A stretch of DNA of 64,000 nt from Agrobacterium tumefaciens (lineage in GTDB: Bacteria; Pseudomonadota; Alphaproteobacteria; Rhizobiales; Rhizobiaceae), in contig NZ_SUPW01000002.1 in NCBI RefSeq assembly GCF_013337285.1, positions 186,001-250,000 of the forward strand, in the 5' to 3' direction. Shown here piece after piece: positions 8,165-16,902 of the stretch. Under the pieces are notes generated by a model. That model was not told the DNA's origin. It worked only from the letters and a program-made list of their open reading frames with translations, and made no database searches. The stretch's first letter is position 1, and every line of letters begins with the position of its first letter. The position numbers were made by a program, and so were the translations under genes.

Positions 8165-8575
8165 TCAGCCTTTCGGCTTCAAAAACGCCCCGGCGCAGAG
8201 CACGAGCCATCCGGCAATCATGCCAAGGCCGCCCGTGGGGGCGGCGAAGGGAAACAGGCTGTAGCCGGAAAAATGCCTTGTGACGAGATCACCGACAAAG
8301 ATCGCGGTGCCAAGCCCGAGGATCAGGCCTGCCGGAATGGCGGTCCTGATACGGTCCGCACCGATATTGAGCGCCACCAGCACCGGCGCATGCGCCAGCG
8401 CCATGGCCGAGGCATTGCCCAGCATATAGGTCTCGCCGGTATGCGTGGCGGCGGCAGCAAGCATGACGCCCGCAGCCCCGAGCAAACCGCCCAGCAGCAA
8501 AATGAAGGATCGCAGCCGTTCGCGCGGCACTGTTGCGCCTGTCGAACTTCCGTTGCTCACGCTTGAATTGCTCAT
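8165..8575 (-). CDS. DUF423 family membrane protein
   Basis: Small integral membrane protein of about 136 residues from ATG 8575. Four hydrophobic helices are visible, with the DUF423 signatures THTGETYMLGNASAMALAHA and a C-terminal PTGGLGMIAGWLVL. The role of the family is unknown. The start overlaps the stop of the truncated haemoglobin by 4 bp, making a two-gene operon. The longer frame reaching 8863 overlaps the globin and is rejected. Confidence 0.88.
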   Translation of the reverse strand: MSNSSVSNGSSTGATVPRERLRSFILLLGGLLGAAGVMLAAAATHTGETYMLGNASAMALAHAPVLVALNIGADRIRTAIPAGLILGLGTAIFVGDLVTRHFSGYSLFPFAAPTGGLGMIAGWLVLCAGAFLKPKG

Positions 8576-8973
8576 GGGCTGTCCGCCTCCTGGTTCTGCA
8601 TGTGAAAAGCCAGCCGCTCCACCGGCGCCCAGATGATCTCGCGCAGCTTCGGGTTCTCGATGGTCTCGTCCATGGCGCGGCGGAAGCAGAGCAGCCATTC
8701 GTCCCGCTCGGCAGGGCCGATGGGCGCGACGAAATGGCGGCGGCGCAACATTGGATGGCCGTGTTTCTCGACATAGACGGGCGGTCCGCCAAGATATCCC
8801 GTCAGATAATCGTAAAACTTCGCTTCGCTGCCGGAAAGATCGGCCGGGTGAATGGCACGGCAATGCGCCGCCTCCGGCAGGGTGTCCATCAATTCATAAA
8901 AGCGCCGGGTCAGGGCCTTGACGGTCGCATCGCCGCCGATCGCTTCATAAAGGGTAGTGGTCTCGCCGCTCAT
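8572..8973 (-). CDS. group II truncated haemoglobin
   Basis: Haem protein of 133 residues in the 2-on-2 globin fold. Features include the N-terminal LYEAIGGDATVKALTRRFYE, the CD-region tyrosine in FYDYLTGYLGGP, the proximal histidine region HGHPMLRRRH and the group II tail motif DEWLLCFRRAM. Truncated globins of this group bind O2 and are often linked to NO or peroxide protection. It is translationally coupled to the DUF423 membrane protein. The sequence supports the fold; the physiological role in this organism is inferred only from the family. Confidence 0.9.
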   Translation of the reverse strand: MSGETTTLYEAIGGDATVKALTRRFYELMDTLPEAAHCRAIHPADLSGSEAKFYDYLTGYLGGPPVYVEKHGHPMLRRRHFVAPIGPAERDEWLLCFRRAMDETIENPKLREIIWAPVERLAFHMQNQEADSP

Positions 8974-9076
8974 CGTCCGCCTCTTCTGGCCCTGCGGTCC
9001 TTATCGCTTTCTCAAGCGGGAAGAGCAACAGGGAAAGGCGGGATGCGACATTTGGGACATTGTGCCAATAGACCCC

Positions 9077-9433
9077 TCAGTTTTCGGATCTGATGGATCG
9101 TTGAATAGCCTGAACGGCGATTTTGAGTGGTGCAACATGTTCGGTAACCACGGCCCAAACCACATCGTCCGCGATCTTGTGGTATTCATGGCGGAGAATA
9201 TTGCCGATCCCGCGAATTTGTTTCCATGGAATGTCCGGTGCGAGGTCCAGCAAGTCCTCCGGAATGTGCCGTGACGCCTCGGAAACGATCTCCAAGGCGC
9301 GCTGTACAGCAAGCTTGAGGAGCCAATTCTGCTGGAAATCAGCAAGTGACAGGCCTGCGGTGTGGGTCTCAATGCCGTTTATGGCCTCCAGAATTTCGGA
9401 GAGAACTGGTCCGACCCTGCGTTTAATCATCAA
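9077..9433 (-). CDS. HepT-like HEPN toxin (DUF86)
   Basis: HEPN-fold protein of 118 residues, the putative ribonuclease toxin of a type VII-like toxin-antitoxin pair. The conserved segment IRGIGNILRHEYHKIADDVVW carries the HEPN Arg/Asn...His-Tyr pattern, given here in two parts: IRGIGNILRHEYH and KIADDVVW. Its start overlaps the MntA-like nucleotidyltransferase gene by 4 bp (9430-9433). In known HepT/MntA pairs the nucleotidyltransferase adds AMP to the HEPN toxin and silences it; that mechanism is inferred here. Alternative: a HEPN protein with other RNA-processing duty. Confidence 0.88.
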   Translation of the reverse strand: MMIKRRVGPVLSEILEAINGIETHTAGLSLADFQQNWLLKLAVQRALEIVSEASRHIPEDLLDLAPDIPWKQIRGIGNILRHEYHKIADDVVWAVVTEHVAPLKIAVQAIQRSIRSEN

Positions 9434-9726
9434 AATATCCGGACTGCGGATTGTTCGATGTCATTGCGAAGCAGCGGGTGGAGGCTGTTGCGTGTCGTCA
9501 CGTCCACTTCCACCGCCAACTCTTCTTCCAGAAACTGCTTGATACCGACGAGATCGAGCAATGAGAAACGGCGGTCCGGATCATAGTCGATGAAGATGTC
9601 CAGATCGCTCGAGCCAAGGGCTTCATCGCGGGCCGTCGATCCAAAAAGATAGAGCGACGTTGCGCCCATGCTTTTCACCGCATGGGCGTGTCGCCTGAGT
9701 TTTCTGATCGCGTCCGTTCTCTTCAT
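9430..9726 (-). CDS. MntA-like minimal nucleotidyltransferase antitoxin
   Basis: Nucleotidyltransferase of 98 residues with the MNT motif: G29-S30 in LFGSTARDEALGSSDLDIFI and the catalytic acidic pair D41 and D43, followed by a third acidic residue in VEVDVTT. Length is typical of the stand-alone antitoxin form. It is the first gene of a two-gene operon with the HEPN toxin, overlapping by 4 bp. The expected activity is AMPylation of the toxin. The pair is chromosomal, outside the prophage. Confidence 0.9.
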   Translation of the reverse strand: MKRTDAIRKLRRHAHAVKSMGATSLYLFGSTARDEALGSSDLDIFIDYDPDRRFSLLDLVGIKQFLEEELAVEVDVTTRNSLHPLLRNDIEQSAVRIF

Positions 9727-9762
9727 GCGTTCAGCTTATATCATCCCGCATGCGCCATCCAC

Positions 9763-11178
9763 TCATCCAAAATTGCGGATGAGATCGAGCCCCTTGTTCA
9801 GCAGCGTTTCGGCTTCGTCCTGATTGGCGGCTTCGACGTAGCAGCGCATTTCGGGCGCGTTGCCGGAAGGGCGGAAGTGGATGGTGCTGCCGTCGGTGAG
9901 CGCCACGCGCAGGCCGTCGATGTCGCTGAGCGTCTTGACCTTGCCGACCGGGGCGAGGAAAGCCTCAAGATTGTCGCGCGAAGCGCGCAGATGCGTCATC
10001 AGGGCGGCGCTTTTTTCCTGGGCGAAATTCTCCAGACGGTCGGCGGCGGCGACCGGCAGATTATAGGCGGCGGCGATCTCCGACAGCGGCTTTTTCTGCT
10101 CGGCCGACAGAAGCAGCACGGCGAGAACCGGCAGGAAGCTGTCACGCGTCGGCAGCGGCGAAACTGCCCTGCCGTTGAGGGTGAAGGCGGAAGCGGTCAG
10201 CAGGCCGCCATTGGCCTCGAAGCCCATGACGCCGTTTCTGCCGGCGGCAAGCGCCTCTGCCATGCCGGCGATGACGAAAGGCGAGCCGACCCTGGTGCGG
10301 ACGACCTCGAAGGAACCGCTGGCTTCAATGCCGGAATTGGAGGTAACGGGGGTGACGACCACGCCGGCATCGAGGAAATTCGCGGTGATAAGCCCGATCA
10401 GGTCGCCGCGCAGCGGCACGCCGTTTTCATCGGCAAGCAGCGGGCGGTCGCCGTCGCCATCAGCGGAAACGATGGCATCGAGCCTCTGCTGCGGTGCCCA
10501 TTCCCTAAGAAGCGCCAGCGTTTCCGGCGAAACCGCCTCGGTATCAACAGGGATGAAGGTTTCGGAACGGCCGAGCGGCACGACATCAGCGCCATAATGG
10601 GCGAGCACGTTGACGAAGAGATCGCGCGCCACGGTGCTGTGCTGATAAACGCCGATCTTGAGGCCCGACAGCGCCTTTTCCGGCAGCAGCGCGATGTTGC
10701 GTTCGTAAAACAGTTCGGCTGCGATTGCGGAATGGTCGTCCGCCGTCGCGGCCTCGTCGCTGATGCCTTCCGCTTCGACTTCGACTGCAAGGGCGGCGAT
10801 TGCCGTTTCATCCTGCTTGTCGATTTCGCCGTCCGGGCGATAGAATTTGATGCCGTTGCGGTCGGCCGGAATATGCGAGCCGGTGATCATCAGCGCGCCT
10901 GCCTTCAGCGACAGGCCGTAAAGCGCCAGAGCCGGTGTCGGCACTGTGCCGCAATCGAGCGGGGTGAGACCGGCCTTTTTCAGGGCGGCGATACAGGTGG
11001 CGGAAACATCCGGGCTCGAGTCGCGGAAATCGCGGGCCACAAGAATGGGGTCGCCGGCCTTTGCCTGACCCGATGTGAGAAGGTGCCTTGCAAATGCCGT
11101 CGCATAGACGGCCGAGGCTTTTCCTTTCAGATCGACAGAGAGACCACGAAGGCCGCTCGTTCCAAATTTCAGGCTCAT
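9763..11178 (-). CDS. phosphomannomutase / phosphohexomutase
   Basis: Alpha-D-phosphohexomutase of 471 residues from ATG 11178; the extra 38 codons back to 11292 are AT-rich and not family-like. It interconverts hexose-6-phosphate and hexose-1-phosphate to feed nucleotide-sugar synthesis. The phosphoserine loop is ITGSHIPADRNG with S101, the Mg loop is DGDGDRP, the sugar-binding loop is GFEANGG, and the phosphate-binding loop is RPSGNAPEMR. The unusual GSHIP in place of the common ASHNP places it in a phosphomannomutase subgroup. It borders the polysaccharide genes that follow and probably supplies their precursor. Confidence 0.92.
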   Translation of the reverse strand: MSLKFGTSGLRGLSVDLKGKASAVYATAFARHLLTSGQAKAGDPILVARDFRDSSPDVSATCIAALKKAGLTPLDCGTVPTPALALYGLSLKAGALMITGSHIPADRNGIKFYRPDGEIDKQDETAIAALAVEVEAEGISDEAATADDHSAIAAELFYERNIALLPEKALSGLKIGVYQHSTVARDLFVNVLAHYGADVVPLGRSETFIPVDTEAVSPETLALLREWAPQQRLDAIVSADGDGDRPLLADENGVPLRGDLIGLITANFLDAGVVVTPVTSNSGIEASGSFEVVRTRVGSPFVIAGMAEALAAGRNGVMGFEANGGLLTASAFTLNGRAVSPLPTRDSFLPVLAVLLLSAEQKKPLSEIAAAYNLPVAAADRLENFAQEKSAALMTHLRASRDNLEAFLAPVGKVKTLSDIDGLRVALTDGSTIHFRPSGNAPEMRCYVEAANQDEAETLLNKGLDLIRNFG

Positions 11179-11435
11179 GCCAAACTCCGTTTCGATAAAA
11201 TCTTTGAGGTTCAAATGGATAATATAAAAATATAACGGCTGAAAGAACCGTATTGATCCATTCAGGTCAATCATCTCTTTCATGGCGGCCACGAATGGGC
11301 GATGATGGCTTGGATGAAGCGGGTAACCTAAAATTCACCCGTCATATTTAAACTTGTCTGTCGATAGCGGCTCTGGCGACGATGGAAACCATATGTTGCC
11401 GGCCTTTTTGTGGTTCATTCGAGTTGGATTGGCTA

Positions 11436-13061
11436 ATGTACAGGCTTCAAAAGGCGGGACATAAGCAGGCACGTCCGCTTGATGAAAAAACGACGCCCGC
11501 CGCCAGACCCCACGGTTCCCTGCTGGACGATCTGGTGGATGAGGACGAGGTTTTCGAACGCACGGTGCTGAAAGAGCATCTGGAGCCGAAACCGGTCGTC
11601 GCCGCCGAGCCGACCCCGGCCGAGAAGCCGGTGAAACCATCCTCGCCGACCGGTAGTCTGGCGACCGCACTGCCGGGCCTGAAACATATCGACAGGATCG
11701 GTGTGGACGATGTCATCATCTGGCTGCGGAACGGCATCGCCTGGATCGTGCTGGCGATCATTCTCTGCGTCGCCGCCGCGCTTACCTATGCTTCCATGAC
11801 GCCGCCGCGTTACACCGCCTATACGGATATCGTCGTTAATCCCTCCAATCTCAACGTCGTCAATGACGGCGTGTTTTCGCCGAGCCAGCAGCGCGACACC
11901 CAGATCCTCGAAGTGGAAAGCAAGCTGCGCACCATCACCTCGCGCAACGTGCTGGCACGGGTGGTGGATGAGCTGAAGCTCGATCAGGACGGCGAATTCA
12001 TCAATCCGCCGCCGCTTGCCCGGCTGAAGGCGATGTTTTCGTCCAAGCCGGAAGATGGCGACAACCGGGTCGGCGCGCTCCGTTCCCTCGGCGACCGGGT
12101 AGCGGCGGAACGCGATCCGCGCTCCTTCGTGGTGACGCTTTCGGTCTGGACCAACGACGCGGAAAAATCCGTGGCGGTTTCCAAGGCCATCGTCAAAGCC
12201 TTTGAAAGCGAGTTGTTCCAGACGACCTCCGACAGCAGCCAGCGCGTTGTCGACGATCTCAAAAAGCGGCTTGAGGAAATGCGCGAGAACGTGACCGTTG
12301 CCGAAAAACGGGTGGCGGATTTCCGTCGTGAAAACGGGTTGCAGGAAAATAACGGCCAGCTGGTCAGCAATCTCGCCTCCGGCGAACTGAATGCGCAGGT
12401 TCTTGCGGCACAGCAGCGCGTCATTCAGGAAGAATCACGCCTGAAGCAGATGGAAGCGGCGATCGCCCAGAACCGCACGCAGAGCGACGCCATCTTCGAT
12501 AGCCAGACCATGAACACCATCCGTGCGCAATATAGCACCCTGCAGCAGCAGATCGGCGCGATGACGCTGACCTATGGTGCGCGGCATCCGCGCCTGGCAA
12601 CCGCAGGGGCGGAGCGCGCCATGCTGGAACGCGGCATGGCGGATGAAGCGCGGCGCATCCTGCAGGCGGCCAAGACCAATGTCGCCGAGGCCCGCTCCTC
12701 GCTTGATGCCCTCAGATTGAAGGCGGTAGCGGAACGCGCCAACGTCTTCACCGACAACGAGGCGCAGGTGCGGCTCAGGGATCTGGAGCGCGACGCCAAT
12801 TCGGCCGCCGCGATCTACGAGACCTATCTCACCCGCTCGCGCCAGCTTGCCGAACAGCAGTCGATCGATTCCACCAACGTGCGGGTGATTTCGCAGCCCG
12901 TTGCGCCCAATTCCAGAAGCTGGCCTCCGGGCAAGCTGACCTTCCTGATTGCAGGTGGCGCAGGCGGTCTTTTCCTTGGTCTCGGCATTGCCGTGGCGCT
13001 CGGGCTCTGGGGTTATCTGCGCCGCAACGACCACGATGAAATTGCTGCGCGCTACGCCTGA
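11436..13061 (+). CDS. Wzz/GumC-family polysaccharide chain-length/export protein
   Basis: Inner-membrane polysaccharide co-polymerase of about 541 residues (ATG 11436; the frame opens at 11382). A cytoplasmic lead of about 90 residues is followed by TM1 (WIVLAIILCVAAALTYASM), the periplasmic Wzz domain with PPRYTAYTDIVVNP, a long coiled-coil region with QQQIGAMTLTYGARHPRL, the RDLERDANSAAAIYETYL element, and TM2 near the C-terminus (FLIAGGAGGLFLGLGIAVAL). No C-terminal Walker motifs were seen, so this form lacks the tyrosine-kinase domain. It would control length and export of the polysaccharide built by the neighbouring glycosyltransferases. Confidence 0.9.
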   Translation: MYRLQKAGHKQARPLDEKTTPAARPHGSLLDDLVDEDEVFERTVLKEHLEPKPVVAAEPTPAEKPVKPSSPTGSLATALPGLKHIDRIGVDDVIIWLRNGIAWIVLAIILCVAAALTYASMTPPRYTAYTDIVVNPSNLNVVNDGVFSPSQQRDTQILEVESKLRTITSRNVLARVVDELKLDQDGEFINPPPLARLKAMFSSKPEDGDNRVGALRSLGDRVAAERDPRSFVVTLSVWTNDAEKSVAVSKAIVKAFESELFQTTSDSSQRVVDDLKKRLEEMRENVTVAEKRVADFRRENGLQENNGQLVSNLASGELNAQVLAAQQRVIQEESRLKQMEAAIAQNRTQSDAIFDSQTMNTIRAQYSTLQQQIGAMTLTYGARHPRLATAGAERAMLERGMADEARRILQAAKTNVAEARSSLDALRLKAVAERANVFTDNEAQVRLRDLERDANSAAAIYETYLTRSRQLAEQQSIDSTNVRVISQPVAPNSRSWPPGKLTFLIAGGAGGLFLGLGIAVALGLWGYLRRNDHDEIAARYA

Positions 13062-13080
13062 CGGGGCTGACCCGCGGCGC

Positions 13081-13290
13081 TTATTCTTCCGACGTCAGAC
13101 CGTCATAAACTTCGAGTAGGGCAGCGGCGATGGCGGCACCCAGCGCATTGCCCGCATCCCGAATGCCGGCCTCGTCGCCGTCGCGCACCGAAACGGCGAG
13201 ATCGGACGCTTCGTTGGCGACGATTTCCTTTGCCCGTTCTATTGCCCAGAGGCCGAAATCGCCGCGGTTGTCGATCGAGATAGTTTCCAT
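13081..13290 (-). CDS. small acidic hypothetical protein
   Basis: 69 residues, acidic, predicted mostly helical (WAIERAKEIVANEASDLAVS, then an alanine-rich stretch). No signal peptide, membrane span or known motif is visible. It lies convergent to the Wzz-like gene 20 bp away. Codon use and a clean ATG make it plausible, but no family is recognised. Confidence 0.5.
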   Translation of the reverse strand: METISIDNRGDFGLWAIERAKEIVANEASDLAVSVRDGDEAGIRDAGNALGAAIAAALLEVYDGLTSEE

Positions 13291-13391
13291 GGCCTTGACC
13301 TTTTCTGTGGTGTGGGTTCGCGGTTCCTTAACCCATCGGTGGGCAAACCGGAATAGGCGGAAAGAGCGGTCTCAACCTGCGGGCGTGTAAA

Positions 13392-13420
13392 TTGTCGGCT
13401 TCAAGCGGCGGGTTTATAAA
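13392..13420 (+). promoter_or_regulatory. candidate sigma-70-type promoter for the WecG-like gene
   Basis: TTGTCG (13392-13397) and TATAAA (13415-13420) are separated by exactly 17 bp in an AT-rich stretch, about 117 bp before the preferred start at 13537. Assigned by consensus only. Confidence 0.45.
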
Positions 13421-13536
13421 AATATTAATGATAGTTCTTCGTAGTGTTTGAAGCCTTATACTCTAAGCATATGTGTGACTATAACAATGAAACGATGCCT
13501 ATCTTGGACACCGGACAGATTATGACAGGGAGCGAA

Positions 13537-14331
13537 ATGCCGGATGCGAAAGGGCCGAACAAGACCTGGCCCGTCATTCCGCTTGCGGCTTTACCCATCA
13601 CTGACGTGACGATTGAAGAAACGGCTGAGGATTTCATCCTGCGGTCGGTGCGCGTGCGCGCTGCCGGCGCAAGGCCGTTCTATTCAACCTCGGCGAACGG
13701 TCAGGTCATCGCGCTCTGCCATCACGACAGGGAATTTGACGCCATGCTGCGGCAGGCGGACCAGATTCACGCCGACGGCATGTCCCTGGTAATCTTTTCC
13801 CGCAAGTTCTGCCCGAGTGCGCTGCGCGAACGCGTCGCAACGACGGATCTCGTCCACGCGGTTGCCCGCCGGGCCGAAGAGACGGGTGCGCGGTTTTATT
13901 TCCTCGGTGGCTCCGAAGAGGTCAACCGCGCCGCAGTCGAGGAAATGCAGAGGCTTTATCCGCGTCTGGTTTTTTCCGGGCGGCGCAACGGTTATTTCAG
14001 CCGGGACGAAGAAGAGGCGATCCTGGCCGATGTCGTCGCATCGCAGACCGATATTCTCTGGGTCGGTTTCGGCATTCCGCTGGAGCAACGCTTCGTTTCG
14101 CGCAATCTGGACAGGCTTTCCGGCATTGCCGTGGTCAAGACCTGCGGTGGCCTGTTTGATTTTCTCGCCGGCAAGAACAGCCGCGCACCGCAATGGATGC
14201 AGGATATGGGGCTGGAATGGCTCTACCGGGCGATGCTTGAGCCGAGACGTCTCGGCAAACGTTACCTGCTGACCAATCCGATCGCTATATATTCGCTTCT
14301 GAAACACAGCTACCGGGCTTCGGGACGCTGA
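13537..14331 (+). CDS. WecG/TagA/CpsF family glycosyltransferase
   Basis: Membrane-associated glycosyltransferase (GT26) of about 264 residues that adds the second sugar, commonly ManNAc-like, to a lipid-linked intermediate. Start chosen at ATG 13537 because AGGGAG sits 4-5 bp upstream; the frame opens at 13444. Family motifs are FYSTSANGQVIAL, HADGMSLV, the segment FYFLGGSEEVNRAA, ILWVGFGIPLEQRF and the C-terminal RAPQWMQDMGLEWLYR. It is an early-step enzyme of the polysaccharide locus around it. A homologue is known in the unipolar polysaccharide pathway of Agrobacterium; equivalence here is inference. Confidence 0.9.
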   Translation: MPDAKGPNKTWPVIPLAALPITDVTIEETAEDFILRSVRVRAAGARPFYSTSANGQVIALCHHDREFDAMLRQADQIHADGMSLVIFSRKFCPSALRERVATTDLVHAVARRAEETGARFYFLGGSEEVNRAAVEEMQRLYPRLVFSGRRNGYFSRDEEEAILADVVASQTDILWVGFGIPLEQRFVSRNLDRLSGIAVVKTCGGLFDFLAGKNSRAPQWMQDMGLEWLYRAMLEPRRLGKRYLLTNPIAIYSLLKHSYRASGR

Positions 14332-14557
14332 CAAGGCGGAGAGGAAAACGGCAGTTTCGCCGTCCTCGGTTTTGCCATTCTCAGTTTTGACTGTTCAGCG
14401 GTTTTTTTGAAAGCCGCGCTCGCCAATCTATATGAGATCACCCTAACGTATTGAAACAATGCGTCTCGCCGCTGAAATTCGTTGCAACTGGGCGCAACGG
14501 CGTTACACTGGGGAAATATTATAAATTTATTCGAATCAGAGATATTTGAGGGCAGCA

Positions 14558-14803
14558 ATGGTCATTACGTCCATTTCTCTTTTTGTTTATGGGATTGGCA
14601 CCGTTACCTCTCTCGCCATGACCTATATTGAAGGCGCCCGCCGCGACAGGGATTGGGATTTTTATCGGGTGACCGGTATCGTTCTTTGTTTCTTCTGGCC
14701 GGTTTTGGTTCCGCTTCTCATCCTTGCAGCCGTCTTTTCCTCCCTCGGTTTCCAGAAGCGCATGAATACGATTTCGCTGGGCAGGGAAAAAACGCTGGGC
14801 TGA
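14558..14803 (+). CDS. small two-helix membrane protein
   Basis: About 81 residues from ATG 14558 (GAGGG upstream; a start at 14546 is also possible). Two hydrophobic helices are visible: TSISLFVYGIGTVTSLAMTY and GIVLCFFWPVLVPLLILAAV, joined by a charged loop EGARRDRDWDF. No family is recognised. Position within the polysaccharide region may be coincidental. Confidence 0.55.
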   Translation: MVITSISLFVYGIGTVTSLAMTYIEGARRDRDWDFYRVTGIVLCFFWPVLVPLLILAAVFSSLGFQKRMNTISLGREKTLG

Positions 14804-14827
14804 CACTGGCACCCGTAATCAGGGGTA

Positions 14828-15772
14828 TCAGGCCTTTTTCACCGGCGCCTTATAGGGCGTGAGCGTGATGCCGAGGCTCGCCATCACGCGGCCGATGGAC
14901 ATTAGCGGCGGATGGGTGGCGGGCAGCAGCGCTCCGGTTTTCAGGAAAGCGGCAACGGCGCGGATAAGCGACAGGCCCAGGCTGACGATATTTTTGGCCG
15001 CAAGCAGCAGTCCGCCCTTGAGGCCGGGACGGCGAGCGCGGTCGATGCTGTAATTGATGATACCGGTTCTGAGCGAGCGCTCCATGATCCAGCGCGGCGC
15101 CATGCGGTTTTCCGGCACATATTCGATGATGAGGGCTTGAGCGCTCCAGGCGAATTTGAAACCGGCCTTGCGGCAGCGGGTGAAGAAATCCATATCGCCG
15201 CCGCCGAGGAAATTGAACCGCACGTCGAATTCCGGTTTCGGCAAGCTTTCGAAAACTTTCCGCGAAATCAGGCAGTTACCCGATCCGTGGATCTGCTCGA
15301 CGGGACCGGTCGGCGCTTCGATGGAGCCGAACAGCGGATGCGACAGAACCGCCTTTGGCGCGGGCGCGTCGAATTCACGGTTGACCGGCCCGCCGACGAT
15401 ATCGACGCCGAAGGACTTGGCCGCCGACACCATCTCGGCGAGCCAGACGGTGGAGGCGGCCTCGTCGTCATCGATCATCAGGAACCACTGAGCGGAAGGG
15501 TAGCTCTGCCGGGCGGTGCGGAAGGCGGTATTGATGGCGTAACAATTGCCCTGCGTCGGCTCCACCAGAGCCTGCCCGGCCATGCCGCTTTCGCCAAAAA
15601 ATGCGCGTGCGACGGCAAGGCCCTGCTGGCCTGCGCCATCATTGTCGACCACGACGACTGCGAAGGGAAAATCGACCTTCTGGGCTGCGAGCGACAAAAG
15701 CGTCTTTCGCAGGCCTTCGGGCCGGCGGAAACTGGGAATGCACACCACCGCTTCCGGCATGATCTCGGGCAT
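14828..15772 (-). CDS. GT2 family glycosyltransferase (distal)
   Basis: GT-A fold glycosyltransferase of 314 residues. It starts with the typical CIPSFRRPEGLRKTLLSL, has the nucleotide-sugar motif IDDDEAAS, a G-rich acceptor segment HGSGNCLISR and the base region FLGGGDMDFFTRCRKAG. A hydrophobic C-terminal part (GGLLLAAKNIVSLGLSLIRA) may tether it to the membrane. It follows another GT2 gene by 8 bp on the same strand, so the two form an operon adding sugars to the repeat unit. Donor and linkage are not predictable. Confidence 0.87.
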   Translation of the reverse strand: MPEIMPEAVVCIPSFRRPEGLRKTLLSLAAQKVDFPFAVVVVDNDGAGQQGLAVARAFFGESGMAGQALVEPTQGNCYAINTAFRTARQSYPSAQWFLMIDDDEAASTVWLAEMVSAAKSFGVDIVGGPVNREFDAPAPKAVLSHPLFGSIEAPTGPVEQIHGSGNCLISRKVFESLPKPEFDVRFNFLGGGDMDFFTRCRKAGFKFAWSAQALIIEYVPENRMAPRWIMERSLRTGIINYSIDRARRPGLKGGLLLAAKNIVSLGLSLIRAVAAFLKTGALLPATHPPLMSIGRVMASLGITLTPYKAPVKKA

Positions 15773-15780
15773 GGAAACTC

Positions 15781-16707
15781 CTAAATACCGGCAAGCGCTG
15801 CGGCGGAAAAAACGATGGCCCGGAGGCTCTGGCGTGGGCGATTGAGAAACGTATCGGCAAGCGCGGAGAAAGCCTCACGGTAGCGGCGGGCGCGAAAAGC
15901 CTGCGCCACGGTATAGGCGTTCATGTGGTTTTCGGATTTGTGGCGAAGCCGCCGCAGTTCCTGCGGGGAAATGGCGGTGACGATGGCGGGGTCGGAAAAC
16001 ACTGCCTCGATGGCCGGCTCGCAGTCCTGAAAGGTCAAAAGCCGGTTCATCATCACGCTCGTGCGGTGCACCCGGTAATCGAGCACATGGCAGCCGGGCA
16101 GATAGACAAAGCGGCCGGCGGCGGCGAGCCTACACCAGCCATACCAGTCTTCCGCATAACGCAATGTCTCGTCGAAACCGCCGAAATCCTGAAAGATCCG
16201 GGTCCTGACCAGCATGATGCCGCCATTGACGATGAAGTTCCCGCCCAGCAGCGGCTGGAGGATGAAACCGTCAGGCTTTTCACGGCGGCGGATGAGATTG
16301 CGCCGGCCGATCTTGACGCCGTTTTCGTCGATGCGCTCGTAGTCGCCATAGACGGCAACGACGTCAGGGCCGGAGATACCGGCGCAAAGGGCGGCGATGG
16401 CGCCGGGCTTCAGACGGTCGTCGGCATCGAGGAACATCGTCCATTCGCCGCGCGCCTGCGACAGGCCGAAATTGCGCACGGCGGAAACGCCCTGCCTTCC
16501 CTGCGGCCGGGCGAGCAGTTTGACACGCGGATCGGAAAAACCTTCCACCTTTTGCGCGGTGGTATCGGTGGAGCCGTCATCGACCACCAGCACCTCGCGG
16601 ACGGTCTCGCCCTGAAGCAGGACGCTTTCGATCGCTTCCACGATGTAACGCTCGCCGTTGCGAACGGGGATGACAATCGAAACGGAAACCAAGGTTTTCA
16701 ACTCCAT
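15781..16707 (-). CDS. GT2 family glycosyltransferase (proximal)
   Basis: GT-A glycosyltransferase of 308 residues. The N-terminal SVSIVIPVRNGERYIVEAIE, VVDDGSTDTT, then FLDADDRLKPGAI (DxD-like) and a later EDWYGWCRLAA mark a family 2 transferase of the ExoA/WcaA style. It is the first gene of a two-gene minus-strand operon with the gene at 14828-15772. The divergent xylanase-like gene begins about 195 bp upstream. Donor sugar unknown. Confidence 0.88.
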   Translation of the reverse strand: MELKTLVSVSIVIPVRNGERYIVEAIESVLLQGETVREVLVVDDGSTDTTAQKVEGFSDPRVKLLARPQGRQGVSAVRNFGLSQARGEWTMFLDADDRLKPGAIAALCAGISGPDVVAVYGDYERIDENGVKIGRRNLIRRREKPDGFILQPLLGGNFIVNGGIMLVRTRIFQDFGGFDETLRYAEDWYGWCRLAAAGRFVYLPGCHVLDYRVHRTSVMMNRLLTFQDCEPAIEAVFSDPAIVTAISPQELRRLRHKSENHMNAYTVAQAFRARRYREAFSALADTFLNRPRQSLRAIVFSAAALAGI

Positions 16708-16902
16708 AAGGGTGGGCCAAGAATTCGCACAGCGAAGTTACTACCGGATTAAGCGGGCCTCGCCAATTATGACGTGGTATAGCGTCGGTTAACCTTGCAA
16801 ATCTTTAATATCCTTTTGGCATGATCGAGATGTTATGTTTTGAGAATTAGAGCGCGGTTGCGTCCTTTCGGACGTTAATGTGTGGGTTGCGGAGGCGGGT
16901 GA

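Noticed and set aside
9682..11235. 517-codon frame antisense to the phosphomannomutase gene
   Set aside because: It is a codon-bias shadow in GC-rich DNA; the opposite strand has all phosphohexomutase motifs.
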